From: DATAPD01 sp036265385
GTDB taxonomy: Bacteria; Acidobacteriota; Terriglobia; Terriglobales; Acidobacteriaceae
Length of the DNA: 64,000 nucleotides
Direction of reading: 5' to 3'
Assembly (NCBI GenBank): GCA_036265385.1
Contig: DATAPD010000025.1
Location: forward strand, 124,001-188,000
Made by a program: the position numbers and the translations under genes. Position 1 is the stretch's first letter. The number at the start of each line of letters is the position of its first letter. This document shows, piece after piece, positions 15,748-23,654 of the stretch. The notes below the pieces were generated by a model that worked only from the letters and a program-made list of their open reading frames with translations, made no database searches and was not told where the DNA came from.

Positions 15748-16274
15748 TTATTTGTTGTAAACGTCAAGGCGCAGTGTCCAATCGTCCAGCCAAGCTGTTA
15801 GATCGCTTAGGGCGTCGTTGTTGGTAACTTTCCACTGCACCGTAATGGTGTGAGTTACCGCTGACGCAGTTGTATTGGTGACGTTTCTGCAAAAGGTCGC
15901 AGCATGTGACTCGTAGACGTTCCCGGCAGCGAAGGCGAGTGGACTGCTGGCATCCTGAGGCTGCATTGGCTGTCCGTTATCCCACACCTGCAACTCAATC
16001 CAATTGTTCCCAGGCGTCGCCGAGTTATTATTGATCAGCCTGATTTCCCCCGAGAAGCTGACCACGAACCTTCGGTAGCGCGAGCGGGCACACTGAAGCT
16101 GACGGAAGCCCCTGGCAATGCGCTAAGCGTTATCGCTGTAGTAGTCGTGGGAGCATTGGAAATTTTTACGCGAACACCTACATTCGCACTCCCATTGCAG
16201 AAGTTAAGTTCAGCAAATGCACTTTGCCCTAAACATAGGAGCGCGAGGGTTGCTCAAATGGCGCAACGGTACAT
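15748..16274 (-). pseudogene. Secreted beta-domain protein gene with a stop and a frameshift
   Basis: ATG 16274 follows GGAGTGACT and opens a signal peptide MYRCAI, but a TGA at 16254-16256 breaks it before ATLALLCLGQSAFAELN. The frame then stays open to VSFSVPARATEG near 16070, after which the sense continues in another frame (VVSFSGEIRLINN to the end LDVYNK at 15748). Total length (527 nt) is one short of a multiple of three. Joined, it reads as an exported, Thr/Ser/Asn-rich all-beta protein of about 175 residues, cysteine-poor, of unknown role. Two independent lesions argue for decay rather than one sequencing error. The part 15748-16065 alone would be a 105-residue product without signal. 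Confidence 0.6.
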
Positions 16275-16425
16275 AGTCACTCCGTTCTTTCCGGAGCGTT
16301 AGCGTTCCGACCAGGGGAAGTGCCCGCAAGTATTCTCGCCCGGCAACACAAAGCCGCCAGCTACACGTCGGGACATTCAACTCTGGCGACCTTCGTTTTC
16401 TGTCTACTTCGTTGAAGTAGGAACC

Positions 16426-16791
16426 TTACTTTCCCTTTAACTCCACCAGGATCAAGTCAAAGGGCTTGTCCCCTACGTTTTCGGGCAGATGCGTTCCCGC
16501 CGCCGTGTACATCGAGTCCCCCGATTTAACGTTCATATCTTGCGTTTTACCATCGGGCATTGTCATTTTCACTTTACCGTCGGACAGAAATACAGCTACC
16601 GAATTGGGATGGCTGTGCATCACTGATTTCTCGTGCACGTCATAATGCACCTTAACGATGCGCACTTGATCATTCTCCGAGACAACGCTGTAGTGCTTGG
16701 GATCGACCTTCACCGCGTCCTGAGCCCTCACGATCACGACACCAAGGCAAAGACATACCACTCCCATGAAAAATGCAGTTCGCACTCGCAT
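16426..16791 (-). CDS. Exported small cupin protein
   Basis: A 121-residue protein with a signal peptide (to about VRAQDA, residue 24) and a single cupin barrel. AAGGAG six bases before the ATG supports the start. Metal ligands are suggested by HSHPNSVAVF (about 59-68) and AAGTHLPEN (about 97-105). Small periplasmic cupins may bind metals or act as enzymes; no substrate is evident. It is the largest intact gene of the small-gene island. Confidence 0.75.
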   Translation of the reverse strand: MRVRTAFFMGVVCLCLGVVIVRAQDAVKVDPKHYSVVSENDQVRIVKVHYDVHEKSVMHSHPNSVAVFLSDGKVKMTMPDGKTQDMNVKSGDSMYTAAGTHLPENVGDKPFDLILVELKGK

Positions 16792-16960
16792 GTTGCTCTC
16801 CTTTTGTTTACCGGATCAGCGGAAAACTCCCGGGAAGGACCCGAGAGCGGCGCAACTCTACCCTGAGGCGACGGTGAAGTCAATCCTCCGTCTACCTCAC
16901 TAATGAGCAACTCGCACAATGCGGAAGGAATTAAGCCCATCACGAACGGTGGTTGGTGAT

Positions 16961-17034
16961 AAATCGCCATTGCACTCATTGACCGGGATTTTTGGCGAAC
17001 AAACGGTCGCAAGCTTGTGCTAACGCCGGTTGGC
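16961..17034. repeat. Island inverted repeat, copy 3
   Basis: Left arm AATCGCCATTGCACTCATTG then ACCG, right arm CGGTCGCAAGCTTGTGC then TAACGCCGGTT. GACCG/CGGTC and GCAC/GTGC pair. It stands directly before the 3' end (17040) of a minus-strand gene; a short open reading MSNSHNAEGIKPITNGGW (16902-16958) ends just before it on the plus strand and may be the remnant of a gene. Confidence 0.7.
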
Positions 17035-17039
17035 CTCAA

Positions 17040-17348
17040 CTAGTTTCCGAATCGCCCGACGACTACGCCGATGATGATTCCACCTATCGCTCCCATGCCA
17101 ACAATGGGCCCGTAGGACTTGGTGATAATGGCATCGGGGATACTTAGCAAGAGTCCAAAGAGTAGCCCCACACACCACCCCGGCCATGGCAAACGAGCCG
17201 CCCCAATTGCAAATCCAATTCCAAAGCGTGCGATGAAAGCTGCGGTGATTGCTGCTCTTTTATCTGGGAAGGTCATGGGCAGCATGATTCCGACATCGAT
17301 TGCGCCGAATATCAGACCACAAATTGCACCAAGGGCAATTCTCGACAT
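17040..17348 (-). CDS. Small glycine-rich membrane protein
   Basis: ATG at 17348 (MSRIALG) has AGGAG five bases upstream and is preferred to the in-frame 17396. The 102-residue product has about four hydrophobic helices rich in Gly and Ile (AICGLIFGAIDVGIMLP, FGIGFAIGAA, CVGLLFGLLLSIP, GAIGGIIIGVVVG). It resembles small integral membrane proteins of unknown function; no motif for a transporter family is visible. It is the last gene of the island before the second palindromic repeat. Confidence 0.65.
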   Translation of the reverse strand: MSRIALGAICGLIFGAIDVGIMLPMTFPDKRAAITAAFIARFGIGFAIGAARLPWPGWCVGLLFGLLLSIPDAIITKSYGPIVGMGAIGGIIIGVVVGRFGN

Positions 17349-17475
17349 GTTTGCTCCTGCAGTTTGCTTTAATTGTCCGCGCAAGAATCTACACATTTTG
17401 GGTGAGAGTCAACCAAGGTCGGGGAAAAATCGCCATCTTCGCAAAGCGTGGGGCACCCGGCCTAAGTAATTCTTT

Positions 17476-17519
17476 CCCCGGTTAGCGCCAAACGGTGGCG
17501 CGAACCTGGGGCACCCTCG
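17476..17519. repeat. Dispersed palindromic repeat, copy 2
   Basis: GGTTAGCGCC, 7-nt loop AAACGGT, GGCGCGAACC, then 'tggggcaccctcg', matching 12841-12880 with one change. A further 'tggggcaccc' lies at 17450. The phrase is familiar as an intergenic repeat in acidobacterial genomes. Confidence 0.85.
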
Positions 17520-17636
17520 CAGCCCGTTCCAATTGGCGCGATCGACGGTCTCTGATCAACATTACGCATGCACTTCGTTCGGCATACTGGGGCGGTAGTT
17601 GCGAGCGAGCAATGTCTTCGCCTCACTCTGACTGAA

Positions 17637-18971
17637 TCATTGCAAGTAGGGGGCGATGTTGTCAGCGATCGAACGGAATTCCTCGTCGGTCAACGGCACC
17701 AAGCTCCTGATCGATGCCCATGAGACTCGCGCCGGTGGGTTCGGTGGAGACGTGTCCGTACCATAAAGGATGCGGTTCACGCCGATCTGCCGGATAAAGC
17801 GCGCATCTTCTTTCAATCCTTCGGCCGATTCGCCTTCCGTGATTGTCGCCAGGTCAAAGTAAAGATGCTTGGTTCTAGGGTCGCTTTTAGCGATGGCATT
17901 CGCGAAAACGGCCAGAGCGGAAGGTGTTGCGCGACCTCCTCCCGCGAGATGAGCGATCTGAATCGTCACGTCCGGAGCATCCGGGAGAAGCCGATCCAGA
18001 AAAATTTGAGCATGTTGCGCGCCTTCCTTTTCATACGCCGGATCGGTCCAGAGATGAACGACCATAGGAATTTTCAGCTGATTGGCAGCACGGAAGACGG
18101 CGCGGACCTTTTCAAGATGTTCGGGGTTTCGTATATCCACGCGCGAGTTTCCGAAGTGCAACTTAAGGCCTCGCATGCCGGGCAGCTTTGAGCAGCGATT
18201 CAGTTCTTCCAGCGCATATGTTTTGAGCGGATTGAAACTGCAGAACCCGACGAGACGGTTCGGGTATCTCCCAACCTGAGCAGCGATGTAGTCGTTTTCT
18301 GCTTTGACCTTTGCGTACTCTTGCTCGGGGGTACAAGCGGGACAGCCTTCGTCCGATCCCCATTGGTAAGCGACGGAGAGAACGACCGCCTTTTGGATTC
18401 CGGCATCATCGAGTTGGCGAATGAGTTGATCAGCCGTACTCGGGTCTCGATGTGGAGGTCCGGGGAAACCTGGCAGCTCTGTGACGATCCGCCAAGAACC
18501 GTCTTCTTTCTTCAAGGATAAGAAGAGGTGTGCTAGGTGGCGCGGAGATTTGTCCTTGATAGCTGTGTAATAACCCGCGATGAAGGCAGACGATCCATCA
18601 ATCTGGTACGAAACTGGTGTAATGCGATAGGGCTCGTCGAAGTAGATCGCAGCTTCTTTGGCGACCGCCTGGTTTCCACGAATCCAGCTTGGGGCGTCCG
18701 TATCTTGCGTATTCAGCATCATCGCGTCGTGTGCATACAGAGTGGCGAGCTGGGATTCATCGTTTTGGGCGCGCTCTCGAGCTTTGATCAAAGAAGTGAG
18801 ATCGGCTGGGAGCGGGACGGCAGGCAAAGGGGGGTCGTACAATGCCGCGGCCTTCGCGGGGCTAAAAAGGTGTTGATGATAATCGGCGAAAGGAACGATG
18901 GGTTTCGTACCCGTCTCGGCCAGGATAGTTCCAACGAGCAGCATCAAGCAGATTCGGTGAGATCGCCACAT
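17637..18971 (-). CDS. Exported amidohydrolase with a SnoaL-like domain inserted
   Basis: A 444-residue protein with an N-terminal signal-like hydrophobic segment. The metal-binding DYHQH (H32, H34) that begins an amidohydrolase barrel is followed not by the next barrel strand but by a SnoaL/NTF2-like domain (about 53-170: ALIKARERAQND-type helix, YAHDAMML, WIRGNQAV, GYYTAIKDKS, GSWRIVTELPG). The TIM barrel resumes at about 175 with GIQKAVVLS, GLKLHFG, MVVHLW, QIAHLAGGG and YGTDTSP. The barrel is expected to hydrolyse a C-N or C-O bond or act as a decarboxylase; the added domain may bind a small ligand. Its expected partner genes are absent. Confidence 0.8.
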   Translation of the reverse strand: MWRSHRICLMLLVGTILAETGTKPIVPFADYHQHLFSPAKAAALYDPPLPAVPLPADLTSLIKARERAQNDESQLATLYAHDAMMLNTQDTDAPSWIRGNQAVAKEAAIYFDEPYRITPVSYQIDGSSAFIAGYYTAIKDKSPRHLAHLFLSLKKEDGSWRIVTELPGFPGPPHRDPSTADQLIRQLDDAGIQKAVVLSVAYQWGSDEGCPACTPEQEYAKVKAENDYIAAQVGRYPNRLVGFCSFNPLKTYALEELNRCSKLPGMRGLKLHFGNSRVDIRNPEHLEKVRAVFRAANQLKIPMVVHLWTDPAYEKEGAQHAQIFLDRLLPDAPDVTIQIAHLAGGGRATPSALAVFANAIAKSDPRTKHLYFDLATITEGESAEGLKEDARFIRQIGVNRILYGTDTSPPNPPARVSWASIRSLVPLTDEEFRSIADNIAPYLQ

Positions 18972-19154
18972 ACTTTCTCGGACAAGCGGGAGTTTGGATC
19001 GAAACGAGCTTAAGCCAAATCTACCCGATTACTAGTGTGGAAAACCCAAGTTTCAGAGTCAGGGCCAATTACGGGGAGTCGTTGTAACCAGTAAAATACC
19101 TCGCTGGGTGCTATGGCCGGGGAAATGAGACACTACAAAACCTACGGAGGGTTC

Positions 19155-19715
19155 ATGAAAGAACGAATCAGTCTGATGTGTGCAGTCCTGTTTTTGACAA
19201 TCGCTGCGGCGGCGCAAGCTCCGAAAGATAAGCCTCGCACCGTGACGCAAGTGTTAAACAATGCAGCCAGCGGCATGGAGCACGAATTTGTTCCGGCGGC
19301 CGAAGCCATGCCGGACGATAAGTTCAACTATGCGCCGAGCAGCGGCGAGTTCAAGAACGTAAGAACGTTCGCGCAGCAGGTGAAACACGTTGCGGCCGTG
19401 AATTACGTCTTGGGTGGAGCGATACTGGGGGAGAAACCACCGGCGGAAGTGGGCGGCGAGTCGGGTCCGGCGTCGATGACGGCGAAAGCGGACATCGTGA
19501 AATACCTGAAAGATTCATTCGAATATGCCCACAAGGCGATTGGGACGATCAACGAGAAGAACATGTTGGAGGGGATGAAGAATCCGTTCGGCGAAGGAAC
19601 GATGACGAAGATGGGGCTGGCAGGGATTATCACGTCGCACGGGTTCGACCATTATGGTCAGATGGCGGTATATCTGCGATCGAACGGGATCGTGCCTCCA
19701 GCGAGCCGGCAGTAG
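19155..19715 (+). CDS. Secreted DinB-family protein (paralogue A)
   Basis: The ATG at 19155 follows GGAGGG by three bases; an earlier in-frame ATG (19113) lacks this. The 186-residue product has a signal peptide (to about AAAQAP) and a DinB four-helix bundle with histidines at FAQQVKHVAAVNY and TSHGFDHYGQM, the usual metal triad positions of the family. Here they are exported, unlike the cytoplasmic thiol-dependent DinB enzymes. A second gene with the same order of motifs lies at 37217-37780. A strong terminator follows. Function unknown; a metal-dependent hydrolase/transferase role in the periplasm is only inference. Confidence 0.85.
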   Translation: MKERISLMCAVLFLTIAAAAQAPKDKPRTVTQVLNNAASGMEHEFVPAAEAMPDDKFNYAPSSGEFKNVRTFAQQVKHVAAVNYVLGGAILGEKPPAEVGGESGPASMTAKADIVKYLKDSFEYAHKAIGTINEKNMLEGMKNPFGEGTMTKMGLAGIITSHGFDHYGQMAVYLRSNGIVPPASRQ

Positions 19716-19759
19716 ATCAGTATTGCAGTCGAGTGCGGCTGCGACCATTCAGAAGGGAG

Positions 19760-19786
19760 AGCCCAGAACTCAGGTTCTGGGCTTTT
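19760..19786 (+). terminator. Rho-independent terminator
   Basis: AGCCCAGAAC, loop TCAG, GTTCTGGGCT, followed by TTT: a perfect 10-bp stem 45 nt after the DinB stop. Confidence 0.9.
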
Positions 19787-19871
19787 CGTATTTGGAAAGT
19801 GCAAGCTGGACGAGAGAACACCCTGAATGCAGTTTGAGCAGGAGTGGTCAAGGAGTGCATAATCGCTGGCC

Positions 19872-20690
19872 ATGAATCGACAAATTTTCCTCCTCCTCAT
19901 GATGCTGATTTTGAGTTGGGGTGTGATGGCACAGAATGCTTCCACAGCGGTAGACGTGGCTCATGCCCAGATGATTGACCTGACCTACAGTTTTGATGAG
20001 AACACGATTTATTGGCCGACGGCCGAAGGATTCAAGTGGACGAAAGACCAGTGGGGACCGACGCCTTTGGGATATTTCTATGCGTCCGCTAGTTACGGCG
20101 CGAGTGAGCATGGGGGCACGCATCTTGATAGTCCGCTTCATTTTGCGGAGGGGCATGAGGGCACAGACCAAATTCCGGTGAACCACCTGATTGCGCCTGC
20201 GGTGGTGGTCGACGTAAGGGCGTCATGTGAGAAGAATCCTGATTACCTGCTCAGCGCGGAAGACATTCAGAAGTGGGAGAAGTCGCATGGTGGTATTCCT
20301 GCGGGCGTAATCGTGCTGGTGAGAACGGGATGGGGCAAGTATTGGCCGAACAAGCAGCGGTATCTCGGAACGGAAGAGCATGGGGCGGGTGCGGTGGCGA
20401 AACTGCATTTCCCCGGCATATCGGCCGAGGCAGCGCGGTTAATGGTCGCTCGAAAAGTGGCGGGAGTTGGGATTGATACGGCGAGCGTGGATTATGGGCA
20501 GTCGAAAGATTTTCAGACGCACCGCATCCTGTATGCACAAGATGTGTATGGGCTCGAAAACGTGGCGAACCTCGATCGTTTGCCAGAGACCGGAACACTG
20601 CTGATCGCGCTTCCGATGAAGATCAAAGGCGGAACGGGAGGGCCGGTACGGATTGTGGCCGTGTTGCCGGAACGCAAGGATGGCCGGTGA
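19872..20690 (+). CDS. Exported cyclase-family hydrolase (kynurenine-formamidase-like)
   Basis: A 272-residue protein with a signal peptide (cleavage near MAQNAS). The family motif HGGTHLDSPLHF (about 78-89) supplies the two-metal site of cyclase/KynB-type hydrolases, and the closing part GGTGGPVRIVAV is also typical. The enzymes hydrolyse formamides or esters or open lactone rings. Export is less common, though not rare in soil bacteria. Upstream is the terminator of the DinB gene, so it has its own promoter. Substrate not predictable. Confidence 0.85.
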   Translation: MNRQIFLLLMMLILSWGVMAQNASTAVDVAHAQMIDLTYSFDENTIYWPTAEGFKWTKDQWGPTPLGYFYASASYGASEHGGTHLDSPLHFAEGHEGTDQIPVNHLIAPAVVVDVRASCEKNPDYLLSAEDIQKWEKSHGGIPAGVIVLVRTGWGKYWPNKQRYLGTEEHGAGAVAKLHFPGISAEAARLMVARKVAGVGIDTASVDYGQSKDFQTHRILYAQDVYGLENVANLDRLPETGTLLIALPMKIKGGTGGPVRIVAVLPERKDGR

Positions 20691-20706
20691 AGTGAGCGTT
20701 TTTCGT

Positions 20707-21006
20707 TTAAGAACGATTCGCGTCCAACCGCGTGTTGAATTCAATTCCGTATAAATAGAGAGCGCGGTGACGTACGGTACCGCAGGCTTGAATCGGTGAT
20801 GGATTCTGCGGGCGCACGAATTCGACCTCAACTTCTGACCCGATTGGCATATTCGACAAGCTGAACAAGCACATACCCACGTCACTGAAATTGATCCCCA
20901 ACCCTTTGAGAACGCCGGACCGAGTAAGAACGCGAACCGAGGATTTTAGAGGTTGACGTTTTCCCCGACGTTGATTGGGTTTGAACAGACAGGAGAACTT
21001 CATCAC
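20707..21006 (-). CDS. PilZ-domain protein
   Basis: A 99-residue single-domain protein with the two cyclic-di-GMP-binding elements of PilZ: RRGKR near residue 13-17 (RxxxR) and INFSDVGMCLFS (about 38-49; D/NxSxxG). It should bind c-di-GMP in the cytoplasm and signal to an unknown partner, often motility or envelope polysaccharide. Convergent with the cyclase gene with 16 nt between stops. Confidence 0.8.
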   Translation of the reverse strand: MMKFSCLFKPNQRRGKRQPLKSSVRVLTRSGVLKGLGINFSDVGMCLFSLSNMPIGSEVEVEFVRPQNPSPIQACGTVRHRALYLYGIEFNTRLDANRS

Positions 21007-21659
21007 AGATGTAGGCTGAAGTTACCCCAATTCTGATTCTGGGCGAACATTACGAAGGTCTAGAACTGCATATGTCCGGTCATGGTTGGAGGGCCTACGG
21101 AGATGGGGGGGGCTATTCCCATCGAAGCCAGCGCTGCAGCGCTGGGCTGTTTCGTGTCGTCTCAACCGACGGTTACATGCATTCGAAGGTGCAAGCAGAT
21201 TGACGGAAGCTGCGTGCGAGATCCCTCGGCTGGAAAAACGCGAGCGTTCGGGATGACGCCCATAATCAAGAGCGGATATATGGCAAGCAGCTCGGCATCG
21301 TCTAAGCGATGACTCAGGTGAGAGAAGCGAGTCTCAGGCATGGCGCTGATATTTAGAAGTGGGTGTAAAGAGAGGAGTCTCGCGTAGTCTGAAAACGTTA
21401 GGTGCAAGTGAGAGCCGGGACCTTCCGAAGTGAGTCATGGAACTCGGTTAGCTTAGAAAGAGACTGTGGAGCGCGATGGCAAGCGACTTACACCGCCCTG
21501 ACACGCAAATGCCTTGCACGATGCGTTCGGAGGCGTTCATGCAATGCTACTATGCACTGTGATATCTATCCTTGACGCCCTGTTCAAGCCGCTATATTGT
21601 CATTGCCCGCAGCTGGTAGTTATCCGGCTTCGATCGGATTTAGACCCGGAGGCGCTGCC
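21007..21659. other. Intergenic region with dispersed repeat fragment
   Basis: No convincing gene on either strand. At 21216-21262 it contains 'gagatccctcggctgg' and 'aacgcgagcgttcgggatgacgcc'; nearly the same words recur at 26568-26592. The promoter of the DUF3857 pair should lie near the right end. Confidence 0.5.
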
Positions 21660-23654
21660 GTGTCCCTTCGTCAGTCAGCACTTAGAATTCCCTTGTTTCT
21701 GGCCTTAGTCGCTAGCGTTTTGATCGCGTTTTCCACCCGTCTTAATGCGGTCGACTTCCAACCTGTCTCTGCCGAAGAATTGAAGATCACGAGCGAGCCG
21801 CTTTCACCGGGCGCGCCGGCAATCATTCTTTTTCGGCAAGTGGATCGAGACGATCGCGGAAATACTGCACACGAAGATAACTACTTTCGCATCAAGATCC
21901 TGAAAGAGGAAGGGCGGAAGTATGCGGACATCGAAATTCCGTTTCGCAAGGAGATGGGAAAAGTTGTCAACGTACACGGACGCACGATCCGTCCCGACGG
22001 CTCCATCGCAAATTTCGACGGTAAGGTTTACGAAAAAACAATCGCGAAAACAAAAGGGCTGAAGTACCTGGCGAAGACATTCACCCTCCCAGACGTGCAG
22101 GTGGGCGGCATCATCGAATATTTTTACACAGTCGATTTTGACGAACGATACGTTTTCGATTCCCACTGGATTCTGAGCCATGAGCTTTTCACAAAAGCGG
22201 CGAAATTCTCCTTAAAACCGTATACGAGCAGCTATAACACCTTTAATGTGCGGTGGAGCTGGCAAGGTCTGCCAGAAGGCGGGCAGTCGCCAAAGGAAGG
22301 ACCCGACCACATCGTTCGGCTTGAGGTCAGCAATATTCCAGCGTTCCAGACGGAAGATTACATGCCGCCGGAGAACGAACTTAAGGCTCGTGTTGACTTT
22401 ACTTACAGTGAAGAGGCTTTCGAGAAGGACAGCGAAAAGTTTTGGAAGCGCCATGGCAAACGGATGAACGACGGTGTCGAGGATTTTGTAAACAAGCGCA
22501 AAACCATGGAACAAGCGGTGGCGCAGATCGTTTCACCGAACGACAGCGCGGAAGTTAAGTTGAAAAAGATTTACGATCGGGTGCAACAACTGAGAAACAC
22601 CTCTTACGAGGTGCGTAAAACGGAACAGGAGCAAAAACGGGACAAAGAAAAAGACATTAACAATGTCGAGGACATCTGGAAACGAGGTTACGGCAATGGA
22701 TATCAGTTGACCTGGTTGTATCTGGCATTAGTGCGAGCGGCTGGTTTCGAAGCTTATCCGGTAATGGCTTCTGGACGGCGTGAGTACTTTTTCCAACCCA
22801 ACATGATGGATGTTCGTAAGCTGGATTCCAATGTGGTGTTAGTAAAAGTCGATGGTAAAGAAATCTATTGCGATCCCGGGGCCGCATTCACTCCTTTCGG
22901 AATGTTGGATTGGACGGAAACTGGAGTGCCGGGGTTACGGCTTGATAAAGATGGTGGCACATGGGTGAGGACGATGCTGCCGGTACCGTCCGATTCCCGT
23001 ATCGAGCGAACTGCCAACCTCACCATGAGTGAGAACGGGGATTTAGAAGGCAAGGTCACTATTTCGTTTTCGGGTCTGCAGGCAAAAAGCAGAAGAGTCG
23101 AAGAGCGAAACGAAGACGAAGCTGACCGTAAGAAGTTTCTCGAGGACGAAGCTAAGGAGGCGATCCCCGTCGCAGTCGAGGTGGAACTTACTAACAAGCC
23201 GGATTGGACGAGTTCGGCCGCGCCGCTGGTTGCGGAATACAGCGTGAAAATTCCGGGTTGGGTCTCCGGAGCAGGCCGCAGAGCGCTTTTTCCGGTCGGA
23301 TTGTTCAGCGCCGCCGAAAAGGGTGTCTTCGATCACGCAAATCGGGTACATCCCATCTACTTTCAATTCCCTTCCGAGAAGCTGGATGACATCACGATCA
23401 ATCTCCCTCTGGGCTGGCAAGTGAGTACCCTTCCTAAGCCCCATAACGATGATGCAAAAGTCGTCGTTTACACGCTCGCGGCCGAGAACGACAAAGGTAT
23501 CCTTCATCTAAAACGCAAACTAAGCATCAACATTTTGCTCGTGGACACGAAGTACTATCCGGCGTTACGCAATTTCTTTCAAGTAGTGAGGACGGGCGAT
23601 GAAGAACAAGTTGTCTTACAACCGATCGGTGCGAAGAGCGGCGGCGTCAATTAA
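21660..23654 (+). CDS. DUF3857/transglutaminase-like protein, catalytically inactive copy
   Basis: GTG 21660 follows GGAGG by seven bases and opens a signal peptide (LRIPLFLALVASVLIAF); an upstream TTG at 21597 is unlikely. The 664-residue product has an N-terminal DUF3857 beta domain and a central transglutaminase-core fold. In the core the catalytic cysteine of YGDCKDK is replaced (YGNGYQL, G at about 347) and the histidine of FNHVIL by valine (SNVVLVK, about 391); only an Asp (YCDPG) is left. It is thus a probable pseudo-enzyme, perhaps structural or regulatory for the next gene, which overlaps its end by 56 nt. Confidence 0.85.
   Translation: MSLRQSALRIPLFLALVASVLIAFSTRLNAVDFQPVSAEELKITSEPLSPGAPAIILFRQVDRDDRGNTAHEDNYFRIKILKEEGRKYADIEIPFRKEMGKVVNVHGRTIRPDGSIANFDGKVYEKTIAKTKGLKYLAKTFTLPDVQVGGIIEYFYTVDFDERYVFDSHWILSHELFTKAAKFSLKPYTSSYNTFNVRWSWQGLPEGGQSPKEGPDHIVRLEVSNIPAFQTEDYMPPENELKARVDFTYSEEAFEKDSEKFWKRHGKRMNDGVEDFVNKRKTMEQAVAQIVSPNDSAEVKLKKIYDRVQQLRNTSYEVRKTEQEQKRDKEKDINNVEDIWKRGYGNGYQLTWLYLALVRAAGFEAYPVMASGRREYFFQPNMMDVRKLDSNVVLVKVDGKEIYCDPGAAFTPFGMLDWTETGVPGLRLDKDGGTWVRTMLPVPSDSRIERTANLTMSENGDLEGKVTISFSGLQAKSRRVEERNEDEADRKKFLEDEAKEAIPVAVEVELTNKPDWTSSAAPLVAEYSVKIPGWVSGAGRRALFPVGLFSAAEKGVFDHANRVHPIYFQFPSEKLDDITINLPLGWQVSTLPKPHNDDAKVVVYTLAAENDKGILHLKRKLSINILLVDTKYYPALRNFFQVVRTGDEEQVVLQPIGAKSGGVN

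Noticed and set aside
14553..17034. Integron attC sites and a cassette array
   Set aside because: Layout is similar, but the arm ends do not give the AAC...GTT core and no integrase is visible; reported as an unidentified repeat instead.
16734..17039. 101-codon minus-strand frame
   Set aside because: Overlaps the start of the cupin gene and the inverted repeat; no domain or ribosome site.
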